Origin: a virus
Reading direction: 5' to 3' (one strand)
IMG/VR virus record: IMGVR_UViG_3300029309_000058
Coordinates: 1-53,928 of that record
Length of the DNA: 53,928 nt
The notes under the pieces were generated by a model. That model was not told the DNA's origin. It made no database searches and saw only the letters and a program-made list of their open reading frames with translations. Below are positions 32,741 to 41,131 of the stretch, one piece after another; the first letter of the stretch is position 1, and the number at the start of each line of letters is the position of its first letter. Both the position numbers and the translations under genes were made by a program.

Positions 32741-33748
32741 ATGTCAATACCAAAGCAAGTTCAGAAACAATCAGAGGAAGTACAAGAGTTGTACAAGCAG
32801 ATTAACGGAGAAACAGAAGAAGCACAGGCAAATGCCGAGGCTACTCCTGCAGAGGCTGTTAATGATGTGGCAGAACCTACAACTTCCGACAGTGTAGAAG
32901 GACAAGCACCTCAGTCTGAGCCGCAAGAGCAAGCGGAGTCAGGCGACCAAGAACCGAAACAAGATGACTGGCAACAGAAATACAGATCGTTGCAAGGGAT
33001 GTATAATGCCGATGTTCCTAGGCTTAATGCCGAGAACAGAGACCTTTCTTCCCGTGTGTCTCAACTAGAAGGACTGCTAAGCTCAATGCAAGAGCCTACT
33101 CAACAAACACCAGTTCAGTCTGAGAAATTAATTACAGATGACGATGTTAAAGAGTACGGCGAATCCATTGCTGTTATGCGGAAAGCAGCTCGTGAGGAAG
33201 TTTCTCAAGAGATTGCACAGTTGAAACAACAACTAGGACAACTTCAAGGTGTTTTACCTCAAGTACAGCAGGTACAAGCACAACAGAAGAAGTCTGGCGA
33301 ACAAACGTTCTGGAACACTATTGCTAGCGAAGTACCAAACTGGAGTAATATTAACAACGATCCTGACTTTCAGTCATGGTTGTTAGCGATTGATCCACTA
33401 ACTGGTATTAGCCGACAGACTTATCTGGAAGATGCACAAAAGAATCTGGATTCAGGTCGAGTGGTTAACTTTTTTAGAACTTGGGAAGGGGCAAATGGTA
33501 CGACTAATACTGCTCAAGTTGACCGTAGTTCTGAGCAATCTCAGTTACAGAAACAAGTTGCTCCGGGGCGAAGCCGGAACAATGGTGTAAAAGCTTCTGG
33601 ACAGAACCGAACATATACCCCGAATGATATTCAAGAGTTTTATGCTGATGTCAGGAAAGGTAAATATAAGGGGCGAGATGATGAACGAGGTCGAATCGAA
33701 CGTGACATTTTTGCTGCACAGCAAGAAGGTCGCATTAACGTTGCTTAA
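32741..33748 (+). CDS. Capsid scaffold protein
   Basis: 335 residues. The N-terminal 80 residues are acidic, with many Gln, Glu, Ala and Pro; a coiled coil follows (LNAENRDLSSRVSQLEGLL and the Gln-rich 160-190 region). The C-terminus is basic (KYKGRDDERGRIERD). This composition and its place immediately before the major capsid gene are typical of scaffolding proteins, which shape the procapsid and leave before packaging. Function assigned by layout and composition. Confidence 0.8.
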   Translation: MSIPKQVQKQSEEVQELYKQINGETEEAQANAEATPAEAVNDVAEPTTSDSVEGQAPQSEPQEQAESGDQEPKQDDWQQKYRSLQGMYNADVPRLNAENRDLSSRVSQLEGLLSSMQEPTQQTPVQSEKLITDDDVKEYGESIAVMRKAAREEVSQEIAQLKQQLGQLQGVLPQVQQVQAQQKKSGEQTFWNTIASEVPNWSNINNDPDFQSWLLAIDPLTGISRQTYLEDAQKNLDSGRVVNFFRTWEGANGTTNTAQVDRSSEQSQLQKQVAPGRSRNNGVKASGQNRTYTPNDIQEFYADVRKGKYKGRDDERGRIERDIFAAQQEGRINVA

Positions 33749-33768
33749 TTAACAAAGAGGAGGTCATT

Positions 33769-34674
33769 ATGGCTTTTGCAACATCATCCGGGCATCCGCA
33801 GTATACCGGGAATTTTATTCCTGAGATATGGTCGGGCAAGCTCATTGAGAATTTCTACGATGCTACGGTATTGTCAGCAATCTCAAACACTGATTACGAG
33901 GGTGAAATTAGAAATATGGGCGATACCGTCAATATTCGAACCACTCCCGAAATCACAATACAAACCTATGTTAAGGGTCAAACTCTATCCGTAGAGAATC
34001 CTGACAAGGCTAAACTACAACTCGTAATTGATAAAGGTGAATACTTTGCCTGCGTTGAAGACGATGTTGACCAAGTACAGACAGACATGAATCTAATGGA
34101 CATGTGGTCGAAAGACGCTTCTGAGCGTATGAAGATCAAAATTGACCAAAGGGTTCTTGCTGATGTTCTAACTGGTGTATCCGCAAACAACAAAGGTCAA
34201 ACAGCTGGAGCAATCTCTGGTAATATTGATCTTGGTGTAGCAGGTACTCCCGAAGCGCTTACTACTACAAACGTGATTGGTAAGATCGTAGACATGGGAA
34301 CAGTTCTTGACGAAGCTAACTGTCCTGAGCAGAATCGTTTTCTTGTGATTCCTGCTAAGATGGCTGGTCTAATCAAGCAATCAGACCTTAAAGATGCGTC
34401 TATCACTGGTGACGGAAGTACACCATTGAGAAACGGGCGTCTTGGTATGATTGACAGGTTTACTGTTTACGTTTCTCATAACCTCGTAAAAAGTGGTAAT
34501 GAGTTCAGCGTTATCGGTGGTCATACAATGGGCTTCACATTTGCATCTCAGATGACAAATATGGAAACCATTCGTTCTGAAACAACTTTTGGTAACATCA
34601 TTCGTGGTCTTCAAGTATACGGCTATAAAGTCGTTAAGCCTGAAGCTCTTGCGACAATGATCGTTACAGTATAA
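33769..34674 (+). CDS. Major capsid protein
   Basis: 301 residues, preceded by AGAGGAGG. The opening ATSSGHPQYTGNFIPEIWS and the segments VNIRTTPEITIQTYVKGQ and TVYVSHNL match the compact major capsid proteins of marine podoviruses as I recall them. The fold is presumably HK97-type. Order scaffold, capsid, decoration supports this. No protease domain is fused or encoded nearby, so the scaffold is probably not cleaved by a phage protease. Confidence 0.88.
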   Translation: MAFATSSGHPQYTGNFIPEIWSGKLIENFYDATVLSAISNTDYEGEIRNMGDTVNIRTTPEITIQTYVKGQTLSVENPDKAKLQLVIDKGEYFACVEDDVDQVQTDMNLMDMWSKDASERMKIKIDQRVLADVLTGVSANNKGQTAGAISGNIDLGVAGTPEALTTTNVIGKIVDMGTVLDEANCPEQNRFLVIPAKMAGLIKQSDLKDASITGDGSTPLRNGRLGMIDRFTVYVSHNLVKSGNEFSVIGGHTMGFTFASQMTNMETIRSETTFGNIIRGLQVYGYKVVKPEALATMIVTV

Positions 34675-34685
34675 GGGGGTAAATT

Positions 34686-35144
34686 ATGGCTACTTATAAC
34701 GATGGTAAAGGATACAAACTTGGTACTGGTGCAGCACACGTTGCTAAAGGCATCAATAAAGTTTCATCCATTAGCGTGGACTTGAACTTTGCGACTATCA
34801 CTACTGAGAGGGCAGCAGCTGGTCTGACTGCACTTACAAGTGCTGATATTCTTGAAGTAATCAGGATTCCTGCAAACACATACGTCACTAACGTGGCTCT
34901 GAATGTGACAACTGCCGAAGGCGGAACACTGACTGTTGATGTCGGTGATGGCGATAACCCAGATGGATATATTGATGGTGTTAACGCTAATGCTACAGCA
35001 GCATATCTTACTGTTGCTGGAACAGACGCTTACGAGTCTGGCAAGTATTACACAGCAGCTGATACGATTGACATTGTTCTTAACAATGCTGCAGACGCAG
35101 CGGTTATGACTTTGACAGCCGTAATGGTTGACTGCTCAGAGTAA
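34686..35144 (+). CDS. Capsid decoration-like protein (152 aa)
   Basis: Starts 12 bases after the major capsid gene. Ala/Thr/Val-rich beta sequence with repeated short strands (VTTAEGGTLTVDVGDGDNP), no membrane segment. It resembles a head decoration or fibre protein that coats the capsid surface. It is closed by a TTCG hairpin, consistent with the end of a highly expressed head transcript. Not identified by domain. Confidence 0.65.
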   Translation: MATYNDGKGYKLGTGAAHVAKGINKVSSISVDLNFATITTERAAAGLTALTSADILEVIRIPANTYVTNVALNVTTAEGGTLTVDVGDGDNPDGYIDGVNANATAAYLTVAGTDAYESGKYYTAADTIDIVLNNAADAAVMTLTAVMVDCSE

Positions 35145-35156
35145 TCTAAATTAGTC

Positions 35157-35174
35157 GGGGGGCTTCGGCCCCCC
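35157..35174 (+). terminator. TTCG-loop hairpin after capsid genes
   Basis: GGGGGGC-TTCG-GCCCCCC, a 7-bp G+C stem with TTCG loop 13 bases after the decoration gene. No T-run follows (CTACTTG), so it is more likely a 3'-end stabiliser or weak terminator. It is of the same type as the early-arm hairpins at 26.85, 27.1 and 27.3 kb. Confidence 0.65.
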
Positions 35175-35199
35175 TACTTGTACACGAAAGGAGGTACTT

Positions 35200-35370
35200 A
35201 TGGGTAAAGGTATGAAACATTATCTTCGAGATGGAACTGAGCATAAAGGCACTATGCACAAGATGGCTAATGGAACTTTGCATACAGGTAAAACACATAC
35301 AGCTAATAGTAAAAAATTGTTTCATTTTAAAGATTTGAGCAAAGCAGCGCAAAAAAAGGCTAAGGCATAA
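35200..35370 (+). CDS. Small His/Lys-rich protein (56 aa)
   Basis: ATG 35200 follows AAAGGAGGT at 4-base spacing. The product is basic with seven His (HYLRDGTEHKGTMHKM, LHTGKTHT), perhaps metal- or nucleic-acid-binding. A related style of small protein is common in marine phages between head and tail genes. It shares one base with the next gene. Function unknown. Confidence 0.65.
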   Translation: MGKGMKHYLRDGTEHKGTMHKMANGTLHTGKTHTANSKKLFHFKDLSKAAQKKAKA

Positions 35371-35615
35371 TGGCTAAAATCGACAAATCTAAAATGGCAT
35401 GTAACAAACCGAAGCGTCAAGTTTCTGGTGGTAAGAAGTTTGTTGTAAAAGCGTGTCAGAATGGTAAAGAAAAAATTATTAGGTTTGGCGATGCGAATAT
35501 GAAGATTAAAAAGAATCAACCGGGCAGGCGCAAGAATTTTCGTGCAAGGCATGGGTGTGATACACGACCACCCTCCAAAATGACTGCTCGTTATTGGTCG
35601 TGTAAGAAGTGGTAA
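35370..35615 (+). CDS. Small basic Cys-containing protein (81 aa)
   Basis: MAKIDKSKMACNKPKRQV onward, about one third Lys or Arg, with four Cys. The motif FRARHGCDTRPPSKMTARYWSCKKW is of a type I recall from many phages and resembles small packaged or head-completion proteins. Strong charge suggests DNA contact. Starts inside the stop of the previous gene. No function known. Confidence 0.7.
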   Translation: MAKIDKSKMACNKPKRQVSGGKKFVVKACQNGKEKIIRFGDANMKIKKNQPGRRKNFRARHGCDTRPPSKMTARYWSCKKW

Positions 35616-35619
35616 TATT

Positions 35620-35775
35620 ATGGCAGCACCAAAAGTAAAATCTAAGAAAGACGCTTGTTACCATAAGGTAAAAGCTCGCTACAAAGTTTGGCCATCAGCA
35701 TATGCTTCAGGAGCTTTGGCTAAATGTAGAAAGGTTGGTGCAGCTAACTGGGGCAACAGTAAAAAGAAGAAGTGA
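35620..35775 (+). CDS. Small basic protein, conserved phage type (51 aa)
   Basis: MAAPKVKSKKDACYHKVKAR onward. The pattern KDACYHKVKxRYKVWPSAYASGALxKCR is of a type I recall from many phage genomes. It is basic with two Cys and no membrane segment. It follows the previous gene closely and stops two bases before the next start. Function unknown. Confidence 0.7.
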   Translation: MAAPKVKSKKDACYHKVKARYKVWPSAYASGALAKCRKVGAANWGNSKKKK

Positions 35776-35776
35776 C

Positions 35777-36034
35777 ATGGGTAATGTAAGAAAAACAGAA
35801 GCTGGTGCTAACTTACAAAGATGGTTCAAGGAAAAGTGGGTAGATGTAAGAACAGGCAAGCCGTGCGGAAGACAAAAGGGAGAAAGTCGTGCTTACCCTT
35901 ATTGCCGCCCGTCTAAGCGAGTATCATCCAAAACCCCCAAAACGTCCAAAGAACTCACGGCTTCTGAAAAACGCAGTCGCTTGGCTCAAAAGAAAAGTTC
36001 GAAGAAAGTTGAAAGAGTTACAAGAAAAACGTAA
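35777..36034 (+). CDS. Small basic protein, KWVDVRTGKPCGR type (85 aa)
   Basis: ATG 35777 is chosen since the longer frame would run inside the previous gene. KEKWVDVRTGKPCGRQKGES and YPYCRPSKR give the pattern K-W-V-D-...-C-G-R...YP-x-C-x-P, which I recall from small phage proteins; the tail is Lys/Ser-rich. Third in a row of Lys-rich Cys proteins, perhaps co-packaged with DNA or binding RNA. Function unknown. Confidence 0.68.
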   Translation: MGNVRKTEAGANLQRWFKEKWVDVRTGKPCGRQKGESRAYPYCRPSKRVSSKTPKTSKELTASEKRSRLAQKKSSKKVERVTRKT

Positions 36035-36058
36035 TATGAAAAAAGAAAGGCGGTAAAA

Positions 36059-36373
36059 ATGACAAGATGGTTAAGAAACATTCAAGATGGTGAGATTTAT
36101 GGTTGGAATGAGATTCTAGCTGAAAACCCACTCACTGAAGAAGTTACTGAAGAAGAGGCATTTCCTGAAAAGCATATGCCTAAAAAACAACGTGGTCGTC
36201 CGGCAAAGGTAGATTTAAAGACAGAAGATATCCCTGATCCAAAAGGTGAAACTCCACCTGAGTTAGCTGAAGAAGCTAGTAAAGGTTTAGAGCGAGCTAG
36301 AAACGATAAAGGACATTATATAAAAGATGATCCAAACACACCAGAAAACGAAGCATGGGTTGAAAAGAAGTGA
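36059..36373 (+). CDS. Acidic/basic hypothetical protein with AT-hook-like motif (104 aa)
   Basis: Contains MPKKQRGRPAKVD, an AT-hook-like RGRP core, in an otherwise Glu-rich disordered sequence. It overlaps the next gene by 4 bases (GTGA). The location before the adaptor gene suggests a structural or DNA-contact function. Family not recognised. Confidence 0.6.
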   Translation: MTRWLRNIQDGEIYGWNEILAENPLTEEVTEEEAFPEKHMPKKQRGRPAKVDLKTEDIPDPKGETPPELAEEASKGLERARNDKGHYIKDDPNTPENEAWVEKK

Positions 36374-37014
36374 TATTAAATGATGTAATAACAGAGGCAA
36401 GACGAATACTACAGGATACTGTATCGCCACAAAGATATAGTGATACTGTAATGTTAGGTTTTGCAAACCAAGCGTTAAAACGTATTGCTGTTTTGCGACC
36501 TGATCTGTTTGCTATTATTGCAGATATACCTACTACACAAGATGCTGTAGTACAAGCAATGCCTGCTGATTCAATTCGTTTGTTAGAAATTTATTCTGTT
36601 AAAGGTGGTAATGGCATTATTGAAACTAATAGAGAAATATTAGATCAATCACTGCCAACTTGGATGAATACTACTGCTGGCCCTGCTATTAATTTTATGC
36701 GTCATGTTAGAAATGCAAACAAGTTTTTTATATATCCAAAAGCTCCTGCTAATCAAACATTGATAGGTGAGTATGCACAAACTCCTCCTGTATATGATGG
36801 TACAACTACAGTCGCTTTACTACCTGATGCTTACTTTCCTGTTGTTATAGATGCAACTGTGTTTATAGCTGAGTCAGTAGATAATGAGCATGTTAATTCA
36901 AATAGAGCACAATTATTCCAAACTTCGTTTACCCAAGCTCTAGGGGTGGCTGCACAAAGCAGAGCAATCACTGATACAGAACGAGGCGGATTAGATGAGG
37001 AGGATGTTGCATAA
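36370..37014 (+). CDS. Head-tail adaptor protein, DUF6682-like (214 aa)
   Basis: Uses GTG 36370, overlapping the preceding stop. The opening LNDVITEARRILQDTVSPQR, with YSDTVMLGFANQALKRI, matches the DUF6682-type phage adaptor family as I know it. The middle part has beta-rich PKAPANQTLIGEYAQTPP. Position before the second adaptor supports a head-tail joining role, connecting portal to the tail nozzle. Ends in GLDEEDVA overlapping the next start. Confidence 0.75.
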   Translation: MILNDVITEARRILQDTVSPQRYSDTVMLGFANQALKRIAVLRPDLFAIIADIPTTQDAVVQAMPADSIRLLEIYSVKGGNGIIETNREILDQSLPTWMNTTAGPAINFMRHVRNANKFFIYPKAPANQTLIGEYAQTPPVYDGTTTVALLPDAYFPVVIDATVFIAESVDNEHVNSNRAQLFQTSFTQALGVAAQSRAITDTERGGLDEEDVA

Positions 37015-37676
37015 TGCCTACATATACAACTAGAACCTTTCTCGACATTGTTAATCGTCTTTCTCCTAGTGTACCCGGATGTCCTACTCCTGTTATAGAG
37101 CAGTATGTTCGTGATGCTGCCATTGAAGCATGTGAACGTACTCTAGCTTGGCGTTATGAGCAGCCTAGTATACGGCTAGTACCCGGTGCACATGACTATG
37201 CGTATGAGACACCAGATGATGCCGAGGTTCATGCGTTTCTTACCGCTACAGTAAATGGGAGGGTAATGAAACCAATTACTATTGAACAGCTATACGACAT
37301 ATACCCTAAATGGCCTAATCAAGCTGCTAATGAACGAGCAGAACCATGTTATATAACACAGCTTGATCCTGACAACTTTTCTGTTGCACCTGTTCCAGAT
37401 AACAGTACAACATATGATGTAAAAATGATTGTTTGTCTAAAGCCTTTACGGACAGCAACTAAGATGGACAAGAAGTTTTTAGATGAACTAGAAAATGTTA
37501 TAATGCACGGAGCGTTACAGCATCTTCTAGTGCTACCCGATAGAACGTTTAGTGATAGGGAGTTAGCTTCTTATCATGCTAAACAGTTTGCATTTAAGTT
37601 ATCCGAGCGTAGAGCTAGAACTAACTTAGGTGCTGCAAAAGCATCTATGCGGGTGCAAGCACAGAAATTTGCGTGA
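37014..37676 (+). CDS. Second adaptor/tail tube-type protein (220 aa)
   Basis: Starts one base inside the previous stop. The N-terminal helix TRTFLDIVNRLSPSVPGCP and the following IEQYVRDAAIEACERTLAWR are typical of podoviral tail-tube/gatekeeper proteins, with a later FSDRELASYHAKQFAFKLSE helix. Presumably binds the portal or adaptor ring at the tail. Fold-level assignment only. Confidence 0.7.
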   Translation: MPTYTTRTFLDIVNRLSPSVPGCPTPVIEQYVRDAAIEACERTLAWRYEQPSIRLVPGAHDYAYETPDDAEVHAFLTATVNGRVMKPITIEQLYDIYPKWPNQAANERAEPCYITQLDPDNFSVAPVPDNSTTYDVKMIVCLKPLRTATKMDKKFLDELENVIMHGALQHLLVLPDRTFSDRELASYHAKQFAFKLSERRARTNLGAAKASMRVQAQKFA

Positions 37677-37684
37677 GGTGATTT

Positions 37685-38017
37685 ATGGCTGATGTTATTA
37701 GATTAGTAAAAGGAGATGAACTTCCGAATATTATAATTACTCTCACAGACGATGTTGCTAACGCACCTTTTAATGTGTCTGCTGCTACTACAACAGTAAA
37801 AGTAAATTTTAAAGCAGTAGGTGGTGCGACTACTCTAAGTACGATTACTTGCACTAACCTTACGGATGGTACAGATGGTAAAGTTCAATTTAACTTTGCT
37901 AACGGTGTTCTTGATGTAGACCCCGGTGAGTATCAAGGTGAAATTGTTGTAGATCAAAACGGAAGTCTACAAACAGTTTATGATGTATTAAGATTTAGAG
38001 TAAGGTCTAATTTTTAA
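37685..38017 (+). CDS. BppU-like beta-sandwich tail protein (110 aa)
   Basis: Preceded by GAGGTG; overlaps the next gene by one base. The sequence VIRLVKGDELPNIIITLTDD through VDPGEYQGEIVVDQNG fits the short immunoglobulin-like N-terminal domain of baseplate upper proteins (BppU family). It is the first of a run of fibre-type genes and may attach fibres to the tail. Moderately confident. Confidence 0.65.
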   Translation: MADVIRLVKGDELPNIIITLTDDVANAPFNVSAATTTVKVNFKAVGGATTLSTITCTNLTDGTDGKVQFNFANGVLDVDPGEYQGEIVVDQNGSLQTVYDVLRFRVRSNF

Positions 38018-39360
38018 TGGCTAATGTAAAAGTATCTAGCTATATTGCAGCTACTATTATATCTGCTACTGTTTCAGTAAGCACTGTAAGCGCTTCTTAT
38101 GATTACAAAAGAGAAGCAATATCTATAGCCGCTAGAGCTTCTTCTATTAGTTTTACAACAGAGCTTGTGCCTATGAGGGCAATGGCTCCAGAAACTATAA
38201 CTGTAACTGATTTAACTCCTGTTCTTGAAGTAGACAAAGTTTCCGGTGATACTGTTACTGTATCTGAATCTCCTGTTATGTCTGTTGATATAATTAAAAC
38301 TGATTCAGTTACTATGCAGGATGTTCCAAATAAAATTATAAATTCTAGTATAGACTTTGACTTATCTGATCCTGATGTTGATCCAGACCCTATCAATATG
38401 TCTGATACTCAAGCATTTGATTTATCAAAGGCAGTTGCTGAGATTAATGAAGTAACAATAGGTGATCTACCGTCTAAACAACCAAACAAATTTCCTACAG
38501 ATAGTGTAACAATGGCTCAATCTTTTGGGCCATTTAACATTGGTAAAAACCCATCTGATTCTATAACTGTTTCTGAAAGTGATGTAAAAACTTTAACAAG
38601 ACCAAATATAACCGATTCCGCATCTATAGGTGATTCTCCTGCAAAAAACATTACACCAGCAGGTAAAACTGATTCTATATCAGTTGCTGATGTACCAGTT
38701 AAAAACATTACACCAGCAGGTAAAACTGATAGTGTTACAATGGCAGATAGTTTTGGGCCATTTACTATAGGTGTAAACCCTACAGATACTATAAATGCTA
38801 CAGAAAGTATTGCTACGCAACTAATATTAGGTGAGTCTAGTTATCTATACCCGACTAGATTTTCTGTATTTGATGGTGCAGAAACAGGTCAAGTTAAAGG
38901 ATATCATATAGGCAACAGTGATGTAGCGTCTCGTGTAGCTGATACTCAATACTTAATGAATGATGAGTTTGGCGTACTTAATGATCATTATATTGGTGGT
39001 GAAAACAGAGACGGTATAAGATTTTATAACAGAGTATTTGAGCAGGATCAATTTAGACTTAGAAATATTGACTACTCTGCACAGATAGCAAATGGTGATA
39101 GTTTACTAAACAGTGCAGTAATGTGGGATTCTGCTACTGATGGTGAAGGGATTAAAGAGTTTACAGGTATTATTGGGTCAGCAGGTTTAATTGGACAACC
39201 TATTGTAAACTCTGATACAATAACTTACGGTGAATTAGTAAATGCTGGACTATTAGTTAATTTTATATATACTGATACTAGTGATTCACCAACAACAGGT
39301 TCTCATGGGGTGAACGGGCATTTCTTAAATGAAACACCAATGGGAGCTGGATCACATTAA
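38017..39360 (+). CDS. Tail fibre with internal repeats (447 aa)
   Basis: A helical/beta N-terminus of about 100 residues leads into Ser/Thr/Asp-rich repeats. TDSVTMAQSFGPFNIGKNP recurs as TDSVTMADSFGPFTIGVNP, and KNITPAGKTDS appears twice. A distinct C-terminal head domain (about 270-447) follows. Repeats plus terminal domain are typical of phage fibres. It may bind the host surface. Confidence 0.7.
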   Translation: MANVKVSSYIAATIISATVSVSTVSASYDYKREAISIAARASSISFTTELVPMRAMAPETITVTDLTPVLEVDKVSGDTVTVSESPVMSVDIIKTDSVTMQDVPNKIINSSIDFDLSDPDVDPDPINMSDTQAFDLSKAVAEINEVTIGDLPSKQPNKFPTDSVTMAQSFGPFNIGKNPSDSITVSESDVKTLTRPNITDSASIGDSPAKNITPAGKTDSISVADVPVKNITPAGKTDSVTMADSFGPFTIGVNPTDTINATESIATQLILGESSYLYPTRFSVFDGAETGQVKGYHIGNSDVASRVADTQYLMNDEFGVLNDHYIGGENRDGIRFYNRVFEQDQFRLRNIDYSAQIANGDSLLNSAVMWDSATDGEGIKEFTGIIGSAGLIGQPIVNSDTITYGELVNAGLLVNFIYTDTSDSPTTGSHGVNGHFLNETPMGAGSH

Positions 39361-39374
39361 AAGGAGATGGATAC

Positions 39375-39815
39375 ATGATAAATGATTCTATAAAGGTTAC
39401 GGGTGAATTAAAACTTACCCTTACACGACCTGACGGACATGTAAAACATGAGGTAATTATACCTAACCTTGTTGTTACAACAGGTAAAAATTACATAGCG
39501 TCACGGATGAAAGATGCAAGCGCTACGGCTATGAGCCATATGGCTATCGGAACTGGTAGTACAGCAGCGGCTGCAGGAAATACAGCTTTAGGTTCTGAAG
39601 CAGGTAGAGTAGCACTTACGTCTACTACTGTTTCTAACAGTGATGTAGCTTATGTTGCAACGTTCCCAGCAGGAACAGGCACAGGAGCTATTACAGAGGC
39701 TGGAATATTAAACGCAAGTTCAGGCGGTACACTATTATGCAGAACTGTTTTCAACGTTATTAACAAAGCAGCAGCTGACACATTAGGTATTACTTGGACA
39801 GTAACAGTAAGCTAA
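39375..39815 (+). CDS. Beta-rich tail fibre-type protein (146 aa)
   Basis: AAGGAGATGG precedes the ATG. The sequence from SIKVTGELKLTLTRPDG, then IPNLVVTTGKNYIASRM and the TAMSHMAIGTGST part, is a pattern I associate with marine podovirus tail proteins. Ala/Thr/Gly-rich beta structure. Function inferred as fibre or spike component. Confidence 0.65.
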   Translation: MINDSIKVTGELKLTLTRPDGHVKHEVIIPNLVVTTGKNYIASRMKDASATAMSHMAIGTGSTAAAAGNTALGSEAGRVALTSTTVSNSDVAYVATFPAGTGTGAITEAGILNASSGGTLLCRTVFNVINKAAADTLGITWTVTVS

Positions 39816-39825
39816 GGAGTTAGAT

Positions 39826-40761
39826 ATGAGTGTCAAGTTTGCAAATAATGCCCATTCAACCTTAGCCTCTAGTATTTCTACTAGTGCAACTAGCATTACA
39901 GTTGCTAGTGGTCAGGGTGCTCGTTTTCCATCTCTTACGGGTAGTGAGTTTTTTTACGCAACCTTGATTGATACATCTAACAACCTTGAGATTGTAAAAG
40001 TTACAGCTAGGTCATCTGATGTTCTTACAGTAACTCGTGCTCAGGAAAGTACAACAGCTAGAGCTTTTGCTAGTGGCGATCGAATAGAACTTCGTGTTAC
40101 AGCGCAAGGTTTAGTTGATCTTAGAACTATTACAGCTGATGAAATTGTAAATTCTATGATTGCTACCGATGCTGTAAATGCAGATTCTATTGCAGCTAAC
40201 GCTGTAGGTGCTTCAGAAATTAATGTTTCTGGTAATGGTACTTCAGGTCAGGCTTTATTGTCCGATGGTGATGGTACGTTTTCTTTTGGTAATATAACTC
40301 AAAACTTTGTAAAGAGAACGTGTATAGGGCCTAACACTACTAGATATTCACACAGCAGCACTAGTGATAGTGGGAATGTTTGGTCAGGCAGTTTTACAAA
40401 AGTACATGACGATGCAACGTCAGCTATATATCTTACTTGGATGGCTCCTTCTTATGGCACTAACTCAGATTTTTCAGGTGTTTATTTTGATATAGACACA
40501 GGAACCACACATGGCACTGATGGTGCTGATGCTTTTTATGGTGTTGGTTATACAGACAACGGTGAACAAGCAATGCATTGGGGCCTTAAAAAAGTAGACC
40601 GTTCAAGTTTAGATGCTGGAACTCACAATGTAATATGGGGATGGAGGCCAAGAGGGGGAGGGTCTAATAGACCTGGTAATGTTTTAAACCCAAATAACGG
40701 AGATGATAGTAGAATACAAGCAAAAGCATTTTATTGTTTTGTTGATGAGATATTAAAGTAA
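39826..40761 (+). CDS. Tail fibre/spike with shared anchor domain (311 aa)
   Basis: The N-terminal 100 residues closely match those of the 500-residue protein at 41132 (SGQGARFP, DTSNNLEI and GDRIEL blocks). This is probably the common tail-binding anchor. The C-terminal part (about 150-311) is different, beta-rich and Trp-containing (VNVSGNGTSG region onward), and would be the exposed module. Closely spaced genes suggest co-assembly. Confidence 0.75.
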   Translation: MSVKFANNAHSTLASSISTSATSITVASGQGARFPSLTGSEFFYATLIDTSNNLEIVKVTARSSDVLTVTRAQESTTARAFASGDRIELRVTAQGLVDLRTITADEIVNSMIATDAVNADSIAANAVGASEINVSGNGTSGQALLSDGDGTFSFGNITQNFVKRTCIGPNTTRYSHSSTSDSGNVWSGSFTKVHDDATSAIYLTWMAPSYGTNSDFSGVYFDIDTGTTHGTDGADAFYGVGYTDNGEQAMHWGLKKVDRSSLDAGTHNVIWGWRPRGGGSNRPGNVLNPNNGDDSRIQAKAFYCFVDEILK

Positions 40762-40774
40762 GGAGGTATGTAGT

Positions 40775-41122
40775 ATGGCAATATACAATGGATATAGATG
40801 GCATGAAGACGAAAACAATAAAAGAACTAAGGTTCATATTGATGATGCTCTTTGTGCGTTTGATAATTTTATAGGTTATCAAGGAGAACCACCAACAACC
40901 GCAACAGAGTTTAAAAACTTAAAACCTATGGGTGGAACAAAAAGTAAAACTGTTTGGAAAGAAGATACAACTGCACCAACTTGGACAGAGGTACAAACAA
41001 AACAAACAGAACTAACTACTAAAGCTCAAACTGATATAGATAATAAAATTTCTGCTTATAGAAAACTATCTATGACAGATGATGAAATCAATGCTCTTGA
41101 TCCAAACCTACTTCAAGAATAG
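40775..41122 (+). CDS. Small tail-fibre-associated protein (115 aa)
   Basis: Follows AAGGAGGTATGT. The product has IYNGYRWHEDENN at the start and a helical C-terminal half (TKAQTDIDNKISAYRKLSM). It may be a fibre chaperone or connector, by location between two fibres. Not recognised. Confidence 0.55.
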   Translation: MAIYNGYRWHEDENNKRTKVHIDDALCAFDNFIGYQGEPPTTATEFKNLKPMGGTKSKTVWKEDTTAPTWTEVQTKQTELTTKAQTDIDNKISAYRKLSMTDDEINALDPNLLQE

Positions 41123-41131
41123 GAGTCTAGC

